Source: Negativicutes bacterium (GTDB taxonomy: Bacteria; Bacillota_C; Negativicutes; Sporomusales_B; JARLHX01). Taken from it: 64,000 nt of DNA. Within the stretch, counting starts at the first letter, position 1. Every line of letters starts with the position of its first letter. Below the pieces are notes generated by a model. The model did not search any database and was not told the DNA's origin. It worked only from the letters and a program-made list of their open reading frames with translations. Shown piece after piece: positions 8,895-17,619 of this stretch. Where the stretch lies: assembly GCA_031292035.1 (NCBI GenBank), contig JARLHX010000127.1:12149-76148 (forward strand), given 5' to 3'. The translations under genes were made by a program, and so were the position numbers.

Positions 8895-9671
8895 ATGAAA
8901 TACCATGAATGGATAAAAAGCAGAGGTAAAAGATTGTCTGTGATGCTCCACAAGCCGGAGGCGCTGTCGCCTGAAACTCCGGTAGTCATTTGCTGTCACG
9001 GATTCACCGGCGAAAAGGTCGGGGCCAATCAACTGATGCTCAATATCGCCAAGGGGATCGAGACCGATCGGGTGGTGGTTCGGTTTGATTTTGCCGGATC
9101 GGGAGAGAGCGAGGGCGAATTTGCCTCTGACACCACGGTGAAAGGCTGGCGGGAAGATCTTGCCAGTGTCGTTGACTGGGTCAAGTCGCAGCCCGAGCTG
9201 GCCAGCTCGCCGGTTTTTCTCCTCGGCCACAGTCTGGGCGGTTTGATTGTTCTCCTCTATAGCCAGCAGGGTATTGCCGGCCGTGTCGCGCTGGCACCGG
9301 TTACCCGGCCTATCGCCAACTTTCGCGATATCTTGGGGGAAGATTTATGGAAGCAGGCGGAGCGCAAGCTGACTATCGCCAACTTTTACAACAAAGCCTT
9401 TTCGTTGGAGGCGGGATTTGTCGACGATCTTTTAACTGGCGAGTATAATCCCTTGGAGTCGGCTGCAGGTTATCCTGAACCTTTGCTGATTATTCACGGC
9501 AACAACGACGTTGCTGTGCCAATATCCGGCTCGGAAGAACTTTTTCGCCGCTATGCCGGGGCAAAGGACATGGCGGTCATGACCGCCGACCACGTATTTT
9601 CAGGGCAGCACGCCGAACTTGCAGCCCGGGTCGATGCCTGGCTTTCCCGACAGATAAAAATCAGGCCGTAA
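8895..9671 (+). CDS. Alpha/beta-hydrolase (esterase/lipase-like)
   Basis: This 258-residue protein has the alpha/beta-hydrolase fold. The oxyanion-loop segment is VVICCHGFTGEK, the nucleophile elbow is LLGHSLGGLIVL (GxSxG serine near 122), the acid region is LLIIHGNNDVAVP and the catalytic histidine is probably in MTADHVFSGQH. It resembles the YitV/BAAT-like feruloyl-esterase-type hydrolases. The ATG at 8895 is chosen because it sits 8 bp after ggggagg; an upstream GTG at 8850 lacks this. The gene is 45 bp before the nitrilase-family gene, probably in one operon. The substrate is unknown. Confidence 0.86.
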   Translation: MKYHEWIKSRGKRLSVMLHKPEALSPETPVVICCHGFTGEKVGANQLMLNIAKGIETDRVVVRFDFAGSGESEGEFASDTTVKGWREDLASVVDWVKSQPELASSPVFLLGHSLGGLIVLLYSQQGIAGRVALAPVTRPIANFRDILGEDLWKQAERKLTIANFYNKAFSLEAGFVDDLLTGEYNPLESAAGYPEPLLIIHGNNDVAVPISGSEELFRRYAGAKDMAVMTADHVFSGQHAELAARVDAWLSRQIKIRP

Positions 9672-9716
9672 ACAGATACCTGGCCGGCAAGGTCAACCTG
9701 AATAGGGGGAAGAACG

Positions 9717-10496
9717 ATGAAAGTGGCACTGCTGCAAATGGATATTGTCCTCGGCGATGTCGCCGCCAACCGGGCTAAGGGGCAGACAATGATCGCCGAG
9801 GGTCTGAGCCGGGGGGCCGAATTATTGGTATTGCCTGAACTGTGGACCACAGGCTACCAATTGGCCGATATTCACCGTCTGGGTGAGCCGGAAGACGGAC
9901 CGACGCTGACCATGCTCAGACAGATCGCACGCCAGAATAAGGTGGAGATGATTTCCGGCTCGATTGCCGAGACGGACGGCGGCCGAGTCTACAACACGGT
10001 TTACGCCATCGGCAGGGATGGGGCCATTCTGGCCAAGTACCGCAAGATTCACCTGATTGGGCTGATGGATGAGGAAAAGTATATCAGTCCTGGTGACGCC
10101 AAGGCCGTATTTCCGATGAGTTTCGGCCTGGCCGGGATGATTATCTGCTATGATCTGCGCTTTACCGAGCTGGCCCGGGTAATGGCCCTGGCGGGATGCC
10201 AGACCCTCTTCGTGCCTGCCGAATGGCCGGCTGTTCGCGGTCAGCACTGGCTGGCACTCAATATCGCCCGCGCGATTGAAAATCAATCCTTTGTCATTGC
10301 TGTCAACCGGGTGGGAAAAGACAGGAGCAATACATTTTTTGGCCATTCATTGATTATCAATCCCTGGGGCGAAGTGGTGGCTGAGGGATCGGAAACGGCT
10401 GAAGAAGTGGTCATGGCTGATGTTGATTTTGCTGCCGGGGCGGATATTCGGCTCCGGATGCCGGTGTTTGCCGATCGCCGTCCTCAGTATTATTAA
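9717..10496 (+). CDS. Carbon-nitrogen hydrolase (nitrilase superfamily, omega-amidase-like)
   Basis: This 259-residue enzyme has the full catalytic triad: Glu41 in LVLPELWTTGY, Lys110 in KYRKIHLIG and Cys144 in MIICYDLRFTEL. The triad hydrolyses amide C-N bonds through a cysteine thioester. Size and motif spelling fit the omega-amidase/YafV-MtnU group that hydrolyses 2-oxoglutaramate or 2-oxosuccinamate, but the exact substrate is inference. The start follows gaataggggga. A strong terminator follows, so it ends the unit with the alpha/beta-hydrolase. Confidence 0.9.
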   Translation: MKVALLQMDIVLGDVAANRAKGQTMIAEGLSRGAELLVLPELWTTGYQLADIHRLGEPEDGPTLTMLRQIARQNKVEMISGSIAETDGGRVYNTVYAIGRDGAILAKYRKIHLIGLMDEEKYISPGDAKAVFPMSFGLAGMIICYDLRFTELARVMALAGCQTLFVPAEWPAVRGQHWLALNIARAIENQSFVIAVNRVGKDRSNTFFGHSLIINPWGEVVAEGSETAEEVVMADVDFAAGADIRLRMPVFADRRPQYY

Positions 10497-10521
10497 GGAT
10501 AACTGGCTGACTCAAAGCCAA

Positions 10522-10554
10522 ATCCCCTTGCCAGGAGGCAGGGGGATTTTTTGC
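10522..10554 (+). terminator. Rho-independent terminator after the nitrilase-family gene
   Basis: A GC-rich stem ccccttgcc/ggcaggggg with a short loop is followed by attttttgcg. Confidence 0.75.
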
Positions 10555-10664
10555 GTTAAGGCGCCAGGGAGCAGGCACTGTTGGCCGGTATCATTTTAAC
10601 CGGAACAAACCTTTGCCATAAACATAAAATAAAGTAGAACAATAGGATGGAGGGAGTGGGTCAA

Positions 10665-11213
10665 TTGGCGGAAAAGGTGCAAGATGACAGGTGTGAAGCC
10701 CCGCCTTATATGATAAACATTACTGATCCGGTATTCCAGTCGATGCAGGGAAACTATTTTTTGGGGCAGACAAGATTACTGGTCTTCGGGGACGGGTCGC
10801 ATACCTGGGGGGCGTTGGTCAATCCTCCTGATTCACAGGTAAATCTCAGTATCGATAACTTTTCGGTATCCAATTATTCTACTTACCCGTTTGTGGCTCA
10901 AATCTGGTTTAACGGAATGGTGCAATGTCCCTTTGTGCTGTCAGACAAAGTAAGCGCTGCCAATACCGCATTGCAGCCTGTGCCCAAACCGCGGGTTCAG
11001 CTGCAGTTCGCGGAGTCGGTGGCTGTCCGTCCCGCGGGTGGGGTAAATCCGCTGAACCAGATTGTTTCGCCCCGTTCGACGGTGGTTGATGACAAGGGAG
11101 GAAAATTTATCCTTCCGCCGGGCGGATCCTTTCTCATCTTCCTGGTTCCGCCAGGTGCATGTATGGTGAGGGCCAGGATCGGATTCGGCTGGTGGGAGAC
11201 CCAGGTCTGCTGA
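10665..11213 (+). CDS. Small uncharacterised protein (possibly DUF6143-like)
   Basis: This is a 182-residue protein with no membrane helix or clear signal. It is rich in beta-prone stretches: GNYFLGQTRLLVFGD, LVNPPDSQVNLSIDNFSVSN, FVAQIWFNG and GGKFILPPGGSFLIFLVPP. The composition suggests a small beta-sandwich, as in the Firmicute DUF6143-type families, but that match is from memory and weak. The TTG at 10665 is chosen because ggaggg lies 9 bp before it; the in-frame ATG at 10647 lacks an SD. It stands alone, convergent with the CHAD gene. No function is proposed. Confidence 0.65.
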   Translation: MAEKVQDDRCEAPPYMINITDPVFQSMQGNYFLGQTRLLVFGDGSHTWGALVNPPDSQVNLSIDNFSVSNYSTYPFVAQIWFNGMVQCPFVLSDKVSAANTALQPVPKPRVQLQFAESVAVRPAGGVNPLNQIVSPRSTVVDDKGGKFILPPGGSFLIFLVPPGACMVRARIGFGWWETQVC

Positions 11214-11275
11214 CAGACGGCAACAGGCAGAGCAAAGCCCTCCAAGCTTGAAAAACGCTCGGAGGGCCAGTGTGT

Positions 11276-12820
11276 TTATGGGCGATGTTGTTCTTCCCAG
11301 CGGCGGGCTGCCCGCCTGAATTTTCGGAGGGTCCGGTCATAGTCGCGGCGAACGTCCCGGACGGTGCGGGCCGACCAGCCAAACAAAATGCCGGCATCCC
11401 GGTAGAGCACCCGGCTGGCCTGGGTATTCAGCCAGCCGCTCAGGGATTGGGTCAGGATTTGCGTGTCGCGATAAGAGCCGAGAAAGTCTTGCAATCCTTT
11501 TAAGCGGGCCAGCAATATTCTGGTTTTTCGGTCTTTGAGCGGCAGCCTTTCCAGTGTGTAACGCAATTTTTTTCCGAGAATACGCAGTTGGTGTAATCCG
11601 GTTAAGTCGGTGAAAGCCAATTCCTTGGACAGTTTGCGCATGTCACTGAGCCGAGCGCTCAGGCGAGAGATGGAAAAATCGTTCCAGGGAAGTAGCGCGG
11701 CGGCAGGCAAAAAAGCATCGCCAGCCAGCCAGGCCCAAAAGCCAAGGAGGAGATGGGTAGACTGTCCCTGGCCCAGGCTGTCAGCCAGGGCGGTAGACTG
11801 GGCGCTGCGTTCGGTCTGCAGCATGAGTTCCAGCCAAGGCGGCGGGGTCAGCGTCAGGCTGCCGTCAGCAATGATTTCTTGCCAACAATCGAGAACCACG
11901 TCGGTTTCCCGTAGCGAGTTGGTGGTTTGGCTCCAGTTCTGCAACTGGGTTTGCCAGTTTTCGCAGCCTGCCGGTTCGAGCAGCGGTTTAGCGAAGGACA
12001 GGAGGGAGCGGAGCCGGCGGATTTGGATCCGGAGTTGATGGAAGGACTCATGGTCATTGGCGTTTTGGAGAAATACTTCTTGGGCCGTAAATATCTGGTG
12101 AAGCTGGTCGGTGAGGAGCTCTCTAAAAACTTGGCCGGCGGTGGTCGCAGTATTCCAATGTGTCTGCCGCTCGGTGAAGGAGCTGCTTTCTTCCAGCCCG
12201 GCCAGACACAAGCCGCGAAAAAATTTGCTGCGCGGTTCGACTGTTAGGGGGAAGAGGCGGGAGAGTTCTGTGCCGATGGCGAGAAGGGAGGCCGGGTTCC
12301 CGGTCTTTAGTTCCAATTCGATTTCGGCGAAGGCTTCCTGCCGTTCGCCGGCAATCAGCAGGCCCTGGTCGATCGCCAATTCGATCTGGCTACCGTCAGG
12401 GGCGGCAAATTGAGTTTTGCGACGGTCGAATATGGAGCGAAATAGCGGCGCCAACGGGCTGTCGCCCAAAAGCTGAGTCAGTAGCGGACCTGCCTCGGTC
12501 GCTTGAAAGGGTTCGATCGATGGCTGGGGTTCGGCGATTACGACATTCCATTCCTGGCGCCGGTGAAGCCCCCCTGCTGACGAACCACCGGCTTTAACGG
12601 TGGCGATCCACTGATTGTCTTCCTTACGGATGCGGAAAGCCACGCCGGCTTGGAGCAAAGCATGGTCCGAAGTGTCGTAATAGCAGGCGTCCAGCTGCTC
12701 GTCCACAGGCTCTGGGGCGTTGAGGTCGGCGAATATTGGTGCTTTGGCGACACTGGTCCAGACCAAAGGGTCGAGCAAGCGGAGTTTGAGTTCCACTTCG
12801 GTATGAGTGTTTTCTGGCAT
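11276..12820 (-). CDS. CYTH and CHAD domain protein
   Basis: This 514-residue protein carries an N-terminal CYTH (triphosphate tunnel) domain at about 1-200, with the metal-binding ExExK signature in TEVELKLRL near residue 6. A C-terminal CHAD domain starts near 225, marked by SFHQLRIQIRRLRSLLSF and later HQLRILGKKLRYTLE. CYTH domains cleave or bind triphosphate compounds and CHAD domains bind polyphosphate, so a polyphosphate-linked role is likely (established for the domains, inferred here). The ATG at 12820 follows ggggggataaagcg; an upstream GTG at 12847 would overlap sixA. It is 4 bp from the sixA stop. Confidence 0.92.
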   Translation of the reverse strand: MPENTHTEVELKLRLLDPLVWTSVAKAPIFADLNAPEPVDEQLDACYYDTSDHALLQAGVAFRIRKEDNQWIATVKAGGSSAGGLHRRQEWNVVIAEPQPSIEPFQATEAGPLLTQLLGDSPLAPLFRSIFDRRKTQFAAPDGSQIELAIDQGLLIAGERQEAFAEIELELKTGNPASLLAIGTELSRLFPLTVEPRSKFFRGLCLAGLEESSSFTERQTHWNTATTAGQVFRELLTDQLHQIFTAQEVFLQNANDHESFHQLRIQIRRLRSLLSFAKPLLEPAGCENWQTQLQNWSQTTNSLRETDVVLDCWQEIIADGSLTLTPPPWLELMLQTERSAQSTALADSLGQGQSTHLLLGFWAWLAGDAFLPAAALLPWNDFSISRLSARLSDMRKLSKELAFTDLTGLHQLRILGKKLRYTLERLPLKDRKTRILLARLKGLQDFLGSYRDTQILTQSLSGWLNTQASRVLYRDAGILFGWSARTVRDVRRDYDRTLRKFRRAARRWEEQHRP

Positions 12821-12824
12821 CGCT

Positions 12825-13313
12825 TTATCCCCCCCGTTTTGCGGCACCGATAGCCGTCAGAGTCTTGGGACTGGCATACCATTCCAAAGTGGCGGTATCC
12901 CAGGAACGTAAAGTCAGGCCAACGGCGGCACATTTTTTAAAGGGCAGTGCCACACCAGTAAGTTGTTTAACCCAGATGCTGAGATGGGGCTCATGCCCAA
13001 CAATCACAACAATTCCGCTCAGACATTTGCGCCACTCTTCAATCATTTCTTCCAGGCTGCCGCTATAAATTGCCGGGATTTTTTTGAGTGGCACATCGCC
13101 AAGCTCTTTGGCGATAATCGACGCGGTTTGCGATGACCGCAGCGCATGGCTGGCCCAGATTTCGACTCTGGTTTCGGGCGCGATGAAGTCTATCAACCCC
13201 CTGGCCACAGCCCGGGCCTTTTTCCGGCCTTTGGGCACAAGGCTTCGCTCTTCGTCGGCAAGGGCCGGCGAGCGTTCTTCCGCCTTGGCATGGCGCAGTA
13301 AAATTAAATCCAT
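12825..13313 (-). CDS. sixA: Phosphohistidine phosphatase SixA-like
   Basis: This 162-residue member of the histidine phosphatase branch has its catalytic His in LILLRHAKAEE at residues 3-13. WASHALRSSQTASIIA in the middle and the second catalytic His in VIVGHEPHLS match SixA, which removes phosphate from phosphohistidine on signalling or PTS proteins. The ATG follows ccggaggacaaaa. It is directly upstream of the CYTH-CHAD gene (4 bp), a pairing known in many bacteria, suggesting a joint role in phosphate or polyphosphate signalling. The in vivo partner is unknown. Confidence 0.9.
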   Translation of the reverse strand: MDLILLRHAKAEERSPALADEERSLVPKGRKKARAVARGLIDFIAPETRVEIWASHALRSSQTASIIAKELGDVPLKKIPAIYSGSLEEMIEEWRKCLSGIVVIVGHEPHLSIWVKQLTGVALPFKKCAAVGLTLRSWDTATLEWYASPKTLTAIGAAKRGG

Positions 13314-13535
13314 TTTTGTCCTCCGGAATGCGTTTTAGTTTCTTTATTATGATTCGCGTGATTTGGCGCCTTACCTTCTGGCGCCCTGTAATTTTAACAT
13401 AGGGACGGGAAAGTGGTTTTCCGGCGCAGGCGGCTTTGCCAATTGAGCGCCAGACTGACATCTTCCTGGCCCTGGTGGATTTGGAAAATGGATTTTTTCA
13501 AGATGAGTTTGCAGTGAAGGAGAGGGGGAGATTTC

Positions 13536-14168
13536 GTGCAAGCTATTTACTGGCCGGTTGTTCACCCACCAGGGGGAAAGACCCAGTGGGGAATCCCAGC
13601 CGGGCCTCAGACAATGGTCATCCATCAACTAATCGGCGAAGGGGCGGCCCAGAAAACAGTAGAGCTTTCGGTTGCCGTACCGGAAAACCATCCGGCCATT
13701 GAGCAGATCATTGACGTAGTCGTGCGCCATCTGTGGCTGACCCGGGTTGAAGTCGTCGCCGATCAGGTGATTGTTTGCGGCGATTTTAGCGTGGAAGTTA
13801 TTTATGTCGCCTGTTTGCCGGAACAGCCGGTGCACGTGGTGGAAGCCAGACAGGCGAAATTCACTGTCGTCTTACCGGTAGACGGAGCCCGCTTTGGCAT
13901 GGCCGCCGAAGCTTGGGCGACGGTGGAATTCGTCGACTATGAAAGTGAACCCAATCAGCGGGTATATTGGCCAAATAAAACTCAATATGATTTCGTGGGT
14001 CAAGCTGGTGGAGCCAAGACGTACTGGGCTGCTTCGCCGCAGACGCATGGCAGCAGGATGGTCCATGTCACTGTAATTTTTCAAGTCATCGCCAAGGTGC
14101 TGGCTGACCGCCCAGTGACGATCTATCCGGAAGTTCTTTCCGCCCTGCCGCATAATCCGCAGGGATAA
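13536..14168 (+). CDS. SPOCS-domain (DUF3794) protein, probably spore-related
   Basis: This 210-residue protein starts at a GTG 8 bp after ggagaggggga. The central part, VPENHPAIEQIIDVVVRHL ... VVADQVIVCGDFSVEVIYVA, matches the SPOCS (DUF3794) repeat found in spore coat and other sporulation proteins of Clostridia and Negativicutes. A second, poorer copy appears from about 100 on. It has no signal peptide or membrane helix. It is a single-gene unit closed by a terminator. This is the main sign in the window that the host makes endospores. No further function is assigned. Confidence 0.75.
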   Translation: MQAIYWPVVHPPGGKTQWGIPAGPQTMVIHQLIGEGAAQKTVELSVAVPENHPAIEQIIDVVVRHLWLTRVEVVADQVIVCGDFSVEVIYVACLPEQPVHVVEARQAKFTVVLPVDGARFGMAAEAWATVEFVDYESEPNQRVYWPNKTQYDFVGQAGGAKTYWAASPQTHGSRMVHVTVIFQVIAKVLADRPVTIYPEVLSALPHNPQG

Positions 14169-14208
14169 CATCGTAAGAGTCGTCTTTGGCAGCAATGAGC
14201 AAGTTGTG

Positions 14209-14245
14209 AAAGAGGCCACCACGATGCGGCGGCGGCCTCTTTCCT
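14209..14245 (+). terminator. Rho-independent terminator after the SPOCS gene
   Basis: The stem aaagaggcc/ggcctcttt has a GC-rich 16-base apical region and a short T run. Confidence 0.65.
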
Positions 14246-14338
14246 TCTGCCGGGATTGACCTGGACAGGCGTAAACTATAAAATAAGAGAAACGGAAGAT
14301 ATTGGCTCAGCCAAATGATGAATAGGATGGTGTTCACT

Positions 14339-15286
14339 ATGCAGACAAAACTGACCGAACTTTTGGGGATCAAATATCCCATTCTCCAAGGGGGGATGGC
14401 CTGGGTGTCGGAAGCCATTCTAGCCGCCGCCGTATCCAATGCCGGGGGAGCTGGCATTATTGCCTCTGGCGGCCGCACCACCGAATGGGTCAGAGCCGAG
14501 ATCAGAAAAGCGAAAACGCTGACTGACAAGCCGTTCGGAGTCAATGTCGTGATGCCGGCGCCGAATAAAGAAGAGATTATCGATGTCATCTGTGAGGAAA
14601 AGGTGGCCTTTGTCGCGATGGGCGCAGGCAATCCGCTGCCCTTCTTTCCCAAACTGCAGGCGGCAGGCATTAAAATAATTCCCGTGGTACCAAACGTGAA
14701 GCTGGCTAAACGGATGGAAGCAGCCGGGGCAGCAGCCATTGTCATCGAAGGCATGGAAGCCGGAGGCCATATCGGTACTCTGACCACCATGGCTCTTTTG
14801 ACCAATATTCTGCCTGAGGTATCGCTGCCGGTCGTGGCGGCCGGCGGAAACGCCGACGGCAGAGGTATGGCTGCGGCTTTGGTGATGGGTGCCTCAGGGG
14901 TGCAGATGGGTTCCCGCTTTATGATAACCGAAGAATGCCAGGTTCACCCGAAAGTCAAACAGCAAATTCTCGCGGCCCAGGACACCGACTCGGTTGTCAC
15001 CGGATATTCGCGCGGCAACGCTGTCCGGGGACTGAAGAGCAATTTCACCGCTAAATATTTGCAGCTTGAAGTACAAGGGGCGCCCCAGGCGGAGCTTGAC
15101 AAGCTAGCCACCGGGACCAACCGGATGGCGGCGATGGAGGGCGACGTGGAAAATGGACTGGTGCAGGTCGGTCAAAGTCTTCAGGTATTAAAAGAGATTC
15201 AATCGGTTCAGCGTGTTGTCGAGCAGACAATGGCTGAAATGAAAGCAACACTGATCTTCGGCGGCGATCTGCTGCGCCGGTTGTAG
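14339..15286 (+). CDS. FabK-like enoyl-ACP reductase / nitronate monooxygenase
   Basis: This 315-residue FMN-dependent TIM-barrel enzyme opens with TKLTELLGIKYPILQGGMAW. It then shows SNAGGAGIIASGG, VIEGMEAGGHIGTLTT and VAAGGNADGRGMAAALVMGASGVQMG, typical of the FabK/2-nitropropane dioxygenase family. FabK reduces enoyl-ACP with NADH; related enzymes oxidise nitronates. The EAGGHIG and GSRFMITEE segments are closer to FabK. No other fatty-acid genes are adjacent, so either role is possible. The ATG at 14339 is preferred because it gives the standard N-terminus and follows aataggatgg. An in-frame ATG at 14315 cannot be excluded. Confidence 0.85.
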   Translation: MQTKLTELLGIKYPILQGGMAWVSEAILAAAVSNAGGAGIIASGGRTTEWVRAEIRKAKTLTDKPFGVNVVMPAPNKEEIIDVICEEKVAFVAMGAGNPLPFFPKLQAAGIKIIPVVPNVKLAKRMEAAGAAAIVIEGMEAGGHIGTLTTMALLTNILPEVSLPVVAAGGNADGRGMAAALVMGASGVQMGSRFMITEECQVHPKVKQQILAAQDTDSVVTGYSRGNAVRGLKSNFTAKYLQLEVQGAPQAELDKLATGTNRMAAMEGDVENGLVQVGQSLQVLKEIQSVQRVVEQTMAEMKATLIFGGDLLRRL

Positions 15287-15357
15287 TCAGCCGCTAAAAG
15301 GCAATTTGTGCTCAAGGCAGACGCGTAATTGGAGGCAGATATCTGAAAAAAAGAGTC

Positions 15358-15388
15358 ATGGCGGCGATAAATCGCCGCCATTTTTTTT
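15358..15388 (+). terminator. Rho-independent terminator after the FabK-like gene
   Basis: A perfect inverted repeat atggcggcgat/atcgccgccat with a very short loop is followed by eight T residues. Confidence 0.8.
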
Positions 15389-15533
15389 CGGGATTATTGT
15401 GGAAAAATATCGTCACGAGAAAGGAATTTCGCGTCTGACTGAGAAACAATATAAGATTATGATTAAAATCGACGTTGGTCGACAGATATCGACTATAAGC
15501 CTGCAGATGCAGCAGTGAAGTGAGGCTAGAATT

Positions 15534-17066
15534 TTGGCAGACATATTGGCAGAACAAAGCAGTCGCGACCCCATCGGCGTTCATCAATTGGTGCGTGGTC
15601 TGAATACGATTTTGACTCCCAACCGCGATGTCGGCGAGACGCTGGACGCGATCGTTCAGGAGGCGTCTCTGGCCGTAAACTGTGAACATCTGTTTTTAAG
15701 CCGCTATGACGCAACAAATCAAATGTTCAGAGCGGTGGCGTGGCGCAGCGCTATCAATCCAGGCAATGTTTCGCTGGAACAAAAGTTTATGGGAACCAGT
15801 TATCTCGGCAATCAGCCGATTATCGTCAATGATCTGTCACAGTATAATTACCGGCTGCGTCCGGCAGTGGCCCGCATGGGATTGCTGTCAATGGTGGGCG
15901 TTCCGTTCGCTACCGCCGGCGGTGTCGCTGGGGTGCTGGAAGCCTTTGCCGAAGATATCAATCATTTTTCCGACCTCGACGTGGACTGCTTGCTGTTATT
16001 TGCCCGTCAAGCGGCGTCGGTAATGGAAAAAGCCGATCTTGAGCGGGAGGGCCGCCTGCGGTCGGCCGAAAACGATCTTCTCGTCGAAGCCCTGAAGCTC
16101 GAACAGGCTTCAGTCGGCAGCCTTCTATACAAAGTGGGAGAGATCTTCACCTCCCTGTTTCATGCCGACGGTATCGCGGTTTTCGGCATCGAGACCCAGG
16201 TGGAGGGCAGCCCCCTGCAGGAAGTAATGGCCAAAGGGTTTGCCGGGTCGGATGTGGCCCGGTTGAAAGAGTTATTTAACCGGGAGTATCTGGATCGGTT
16301 GGTCAATGTGCCGGAAGGCAAGGAACACAACATTATCAAACAGACCCTGCGTCACCCCGGTCCCGGAGGAGCGAGGCTGCTTTATACCGTTCCCATTGTT
16401 TTGAAGCGGGCCCTCCAAGGAATCGTCGTATTTTCCTGGACTAAGCCGGATCAGGAAAGCGAGATGGTCAATCTCGAAAAATTCATCACCCGGATTATCG
16501 GCAGCATTATCATGATTTTGAGCCGCAAAACCCTTTACAGTAATATTCAAAAGATCAGTTTCTCCGATACCCTTACCGGTCTGGCCAATCGCCGCCTGTT
16601 TGACTATGTCCTTGACCGGGAACTCAAGAAGGCCAAACGCAGCGTCAAACCGTTGAGCTTGCTCATGATTGACATCGATTTTTTCAAAAAAATCAACGAT
16701 ACTTTTGGTCACCCGGTGGGGGATATGATTTTAGAGCAAATCGGGGCCATGCTCAAGGAAAACTGCCGTAATGTCGACCTGCCGGCCCGCTATGGCGGCG
16801 AAGAGTTTGTCCTGGTCTTGCCGGAGACCGACACGGCCAATGCGGCGGTGATCGCCGAACGGATACGCAGCCGGGTGGCCCAGCAGCAGTTTCAGATCGG
16901 CTCACAATACGTCAATGTCACCGTCAGCATCGGTGGGGCCACTTATATTGGCAGTCAAGATACCGGCGCTGGTGACAGCATTGTCCAGATCGCCGACCAG
17001 GCGCTGTATCAGGCCAAGCAGATGGGCCGAAACCTGGTGGTGTTCGCCAATAAACCAAAGGGATGA
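15534..17066 (+). CDS. Diguanylate cyclase with GAF sensory region
   Basis: This 510-residue protein has no membrane helix. Residues 15-170 form a GAF domain (TLDAIVQEASLAVNCEHLFL ... LLSMVGVPFATAGGVAGVLE), followed by a second GAF-like region to about 335. The C-terminal GGDEF domain begins at SDTLTGLANRRLF. It has the intact active site GGEEF at 421-425 and the inhibitory I-site RNVD at 412-415, exactly five residues upstream, so it should make cyclic di-GMP with product inhibition. The start is TTG with only a weak SD. The ligand of the GAF region is unknown. Confidence 0.9.
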   Translation: MADILAEQSSRDPIGVHQLVRGLNTILTPNRDVGETLDAIVQEASLAVNCEHLFLSRYDATNQMFRAVAWRSAINPGNVSLEQKFMGTSYLGNQPIIVNDLSQYNYRLRPAVARMGLLSMVGVPFATAGGVAGVLEAFAEDINHFSDLDVDCLLLFARQAASVMEKADLEREGRLRSAENDLLVEALKLEQASVGSLLYKVGEIFTSLFHADGIAVFGIETQVEGSPLQEVMAKGFAGSDVARLKELFNREYLDRLVNVPEGKEHNIIKQTLRHPGPGGARLLYTVPIVLKRALQGIVVFSWTKPDQESEMVNLEKFITRIIGSIIMILSRKTLYSNIQKISFSDTLTGLANRRLFDYVLDRELKKAKRSVKPLSLLMIDIDFFKKINDTFGHPVGDMILEQIGAMLKENCRNVDLPARYGGEEFVLVLPETDTANAAVIAERIRSRVAQQQFQIGSQYVNVTVSIGGATYIGSQDTGAGDSIVQIADQALYQAKQMGRNLVVFANKPKG

Positions 17067-17080
17067 GATCACTTTAGTGC

Positions 17081-17121
17081 AAAAAAGGACTGTTCATCAT
17101 GAGGATGAACAGTCCTTTTTT
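17081..17121. terminator. Bidirectional terminator between the GGDEF and DUF5665 genes
   Basis: A perfect stem of about 18 bp (aaaaaaggactgttcatc/gatgaacagtcctttttt) with a five-base loop gives T runs in both directions. It can serve both convergent genes. Confidence 0.85.
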
Positions 17122-17169
17122 GATGGGTAGAAGCAGCGGTGGACTTCTGGATCCAATTGATTGATAAGG

Positions 17170-17460
17170 CTATTTTCTAATTTCGATCAGGCGGATAATT
17201 TCGACCAGATAGTCGCTGATCACCGGGATGTTGATGAGGATGAGCCGCCGCAGCGACTCGATGACAATGGCGAAAACAATAGTAGTGCCAAGGGCAAAAC
17301 CCAGTCCGCGAAAGATGCCGGCGATAAAATTGGTCCAGAGAAGCCGGCGGGGCTTTTCCAGGAGTTCGATGTAGTCAGCGATCCGCATTGCTTCAAGGCG
17401 GTTGACCAGACGTTCCAGTTGCTTGGTCAGACGGGTTTGGTCCGGTATTTCAGGCATCAT
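17170..17460 (-). CDS. DUF5665-type small membrane protein
   Basis: This 96-residue protein has an amphipathic N-terminal part (LTKQLERLVNRLEAMRIADYIELLEKPRR) and one or two membrane helices near 43-65 and 72-90. The pattern LEKPRRLLWTNFIAGIFRGLGFALGTT is the core of the DUF5665 family found in Firmicutes. Its role is unknown. The start at 17460 or the next codon (ATG-ATG) cannot be separated. It converges on the diguanylate cyclase gene. Confidence 0.75.
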   Translation of the reverse strand: MMPEIPDQTRLTKQLERLVNRLEAMRIADYIELLEKPRRLLWTNFIAGIFRGLGFALGTTIVFAIVIESLRRLILINIPVISDYLVEIIRLIEIRK

Positions 17461-17619
17461 AGAGTATCTTTAGTGATCCTGTGCATGACACGACATAAAA
17501 CCACCAGTATTCCTCGCTTTCATAGCACTGACACTGCCCTGTCAGGCATTCAGCGCATTTCTTGGTAAGCACCCTTGGAAGGGGGCCTAACTTTCCAGCT
17601 TGGTACTCTTCTTCTTGCC

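Noticed and set aside
11237..11267. Hairpin gccctcc/ggagggc as a terminator between the orphan gene and the CHAD gene
   Set aside because: The stem is short with an 17-base loop and no T run on either strand, so it was not listed.
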